Part shown: positions 4,825-5,730 of the stretch, one piece after another
Layout: the number at the start of each line of letters is the position of its first letter
Numbering within the stretch: position 1 is the first letter of the stretch
Source: Candidatus Parcubacteria bacterium
Lineage (GTDB): Bacteria > Patescibacteria > Paceibacteria > UBA6257 > HR35
Direction: 5' to 3'
Assembly: GCA_026004535.1 (NCBI GenBank)
Contig: BPJI01000016.1
Location: 1-5,730 of the forward strand
DNA length: 5,730 nt
The notes under the pieces: model-generated
What the model was told of the DNA's origin: nothing
Seen by the model: only the letters and a program-made list of their open reading frames with translations
Databases searched by the model: none
Translations under genes and position numbers: made by a program

Positions 4825-5730
4825 TATTTAACATTCTTAACTTAAAGTCAACTAGTTTAAATGATTTAAATTCGTTAATTGACTTTTTGATTGGCTCAAA
4901 GATAGGTAAAATATTCTTAGGGTAATTAAAGCGATTTATTTTCTTGTAAAATCTATACCAAGCCCATTCAGGATATTTTTTAAGCAATTCTCTTATTTCT
5001 CTTGTAGTTATTTCCTCTAAGGTTTTGTAAAAACCAAAGGCAACAAAAGGATCTTTTAATTTTGTTTTGGGATTATCAATCATAAATTGAGCAATAAAAT
5101 CCTTAGCTGTTTTTGGTTTGAAATAAAGTAATTTTGGATAGCTACTTTCAATCTGGTTTAAGCAGTAAAGTAAGACTTTTCTTGCTATTTTCTTTTTAAA
5201 CAAATTCTGAAAAGTTAGTTCTGTCTCTAACCCTGTTTTCCTTAACACCTGTCTTATTTTCTGTGGCTGGTTAAGTCTAATTTCCATTCGCAAAATTTCC
5301 AGAGGTTTTATCTTTCTAATTTCTCTAATTCCTTCAAATAATCCTAGTTGGATAAAGTTATCTTTTTCTATAGCTCTTTTTTCGCTTATTTTGGCCTTTT
5401 CTAAGTCTTTTACCTTGTCGTAAAAGGTTATTTCAAATGAGTTCGTTCTGAATTTTAAGCTATGCCCTTCATTTCTAAAATCGCTTTGATTGAAATCTAA
5501 TCTTAAGTTTATATTAGCCTTCTGAATTTCTTTTAAATACATATAGGGGCTTGAGCCATCGGTTAGGGGAATATTTTTAGAGTAATTAATTGTTGATATA
5601 GGAGTATTACTTAACAAAGATTCAAAAACATTTACCCCGAGCAATTTCAGTTGTTGTTTAAGTTTTATAATGAGTTTTCCAAAGTCTTTATTTTCTAATT
5701 CATCAAAGTTATTTCCAAAGATAAGTTTTG
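4808..5730 (-). CDS. Replication-initiation-like protein, 5' end beyond window (partial)
   Basis: This is a long - strand coding region whose frame stays open to the right edge. The codons before the TTG at 5644 continue as sensible protein (for example NNFDELENKDFGKLI), so the true start lies outside and at least about 306 residues are present. I do not recognise it with certainty. Two features resemble phage/plasmid replication initiators of the Phage_CRI and Rep_trans kind: a strand ending FEITFYDK (70-77, counted from the TTG) and a later LRMEIRL strand (118-124), the order seen in those families (YDK, then R.E). The C-terminal half is helical and lysine-rich, with a WAWYRF segment at 227-232. 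No membrane segment is apparent. It overlaps the HTH gene. A role in replicating or mobilising the element fits the context but is tentative. Confidence 0.6.
   Translation of the reverse strand, partial: KLIFGNNFDELENKDFGKLIIKLKQQLKLLGVNVFESLLSNTPISTINYSKNIPLTDGSSPYMYLKEIQKANINLRLDFNQSDFRNEGHSLKFRTNSFEITFYDKVKDLEKAKISEKRAIEKDNFIQLGLFEGIREIRKIKPLEILRMEIRLNQPQKIRQVLRKTGLETELTFQNLFKKKIARKVLLYCLNQIESSYPKLLYFKPKTAKDFIAQFMIDNPKTKLKDPFVAFGFYKTLEEITTREIRELLKKYPEWAWYRFYKKINRFNYPKNILPIFEPIKKSINEFKSFKLVDFKLRMLNNVKYD
4816..4835. repeat. Perfect 10-bp tandem direct repeat at the HTH gene start
   Basis: ATTTAACATT occurs twice in direct succession (4816-4825 and 4826-4835). It covers the alternative start codons of the HTH gene and the last codons of the upstream gene. 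The 10-bp period equals about one helical turn, so two protein units could bind the same DNA face. It may be an operator for the HTH protein or a chance product of AT-rich coding DNA. Confidence 0.5.
4844..4886. repeat. Nested inverted repeats upstream of the HTH gene
   Basis: Outer arms AAAGTCAA (4844-4851) and TTGACTTT (4879-4886) are perfectly complementary over 8 bp. Inside them TTTAAAT (4856-4862) and ATTTAAA (4864-4870) form a second perfect dyad around a single G. The two centres differ by only two bases. The site lies within the 3' coding end of the replication-like gene, 20 bp upstream of the HTH ATG at 4824. Part of the symmetry reflects a Phe-Lys-rich peptide (FKSFKLVDFK). Regulatory or replication-site function is possible but unproven. 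Confidence 0.5.

Noticed and set aside
1..5730. CRISPR array or insertion-sequence ends
   Set aside because: No regularly spaced repeats, transposase gene or terminal inverted repeats were seen on either strand.

Overview
The window is AT-rich, densely packed DNA of a style common in Candidate Phyla Radiation (Patescibacteria) genomes: few recognisable Shine-Dalgarno sites, 7-32 bp gaps or small overlaps between genes, a large serine recombinase beside a tRNA gene, and a CYTH/thiamine-triphosphatase-like protein. That assignment is an inference from gene style, with no marker gene to confirm it.

Left part (1-877, + strand, probably resident chromosome): a CYTH-domain phosphohydrolase gene broken by a single frameshift near 298-304; a 187 bp gap holding a good extended -10 promoter; and an intact tRNA-Asn(GTT) with encoded CCA.

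Right part (863-5730, all - strand, probably an integrated mobile element): read in the direction of transcription, it runs from a replication-initiation-like protein (5' end beyond the window), through a 64-residue excisionase-type helix-turn-helix protein and an EcoRI-family adenine-N6 DNA methyltransferase, to a DUF262 (ParB-like, DGQQR) plus HNH nuclease and a large serine recombinase. Spacings are an overlap, 11, 7 and 32 bp, so one polycistronic unit is likely. The last recombinase codons and its stop lie antisense inside the tRNA-Asn gene, which marks this tRNA 3' end as the likely attachment site.

The proposed logic is: recombinase and HTH protein for integration and excision, the replication-like protein for maintenance, and methyltransferase plus DUF262-HNH as a restriction-modification-like defence or addiction cargo. 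The pairing of an EcoRI-type methylase with a GmrSD/SspE-like nuclease, rather than with an EcoRI-type enzyme, is the most interesting system here. The recombinase has one in-frame UAA, so the element may be trapped, unless the stop is read through or is a sequence error.

Two unexplained DNA structures, a nested dyad and a 10-bp tandem repeat, sit where the replication-like gene meets the HTH gene and may be regulatory.
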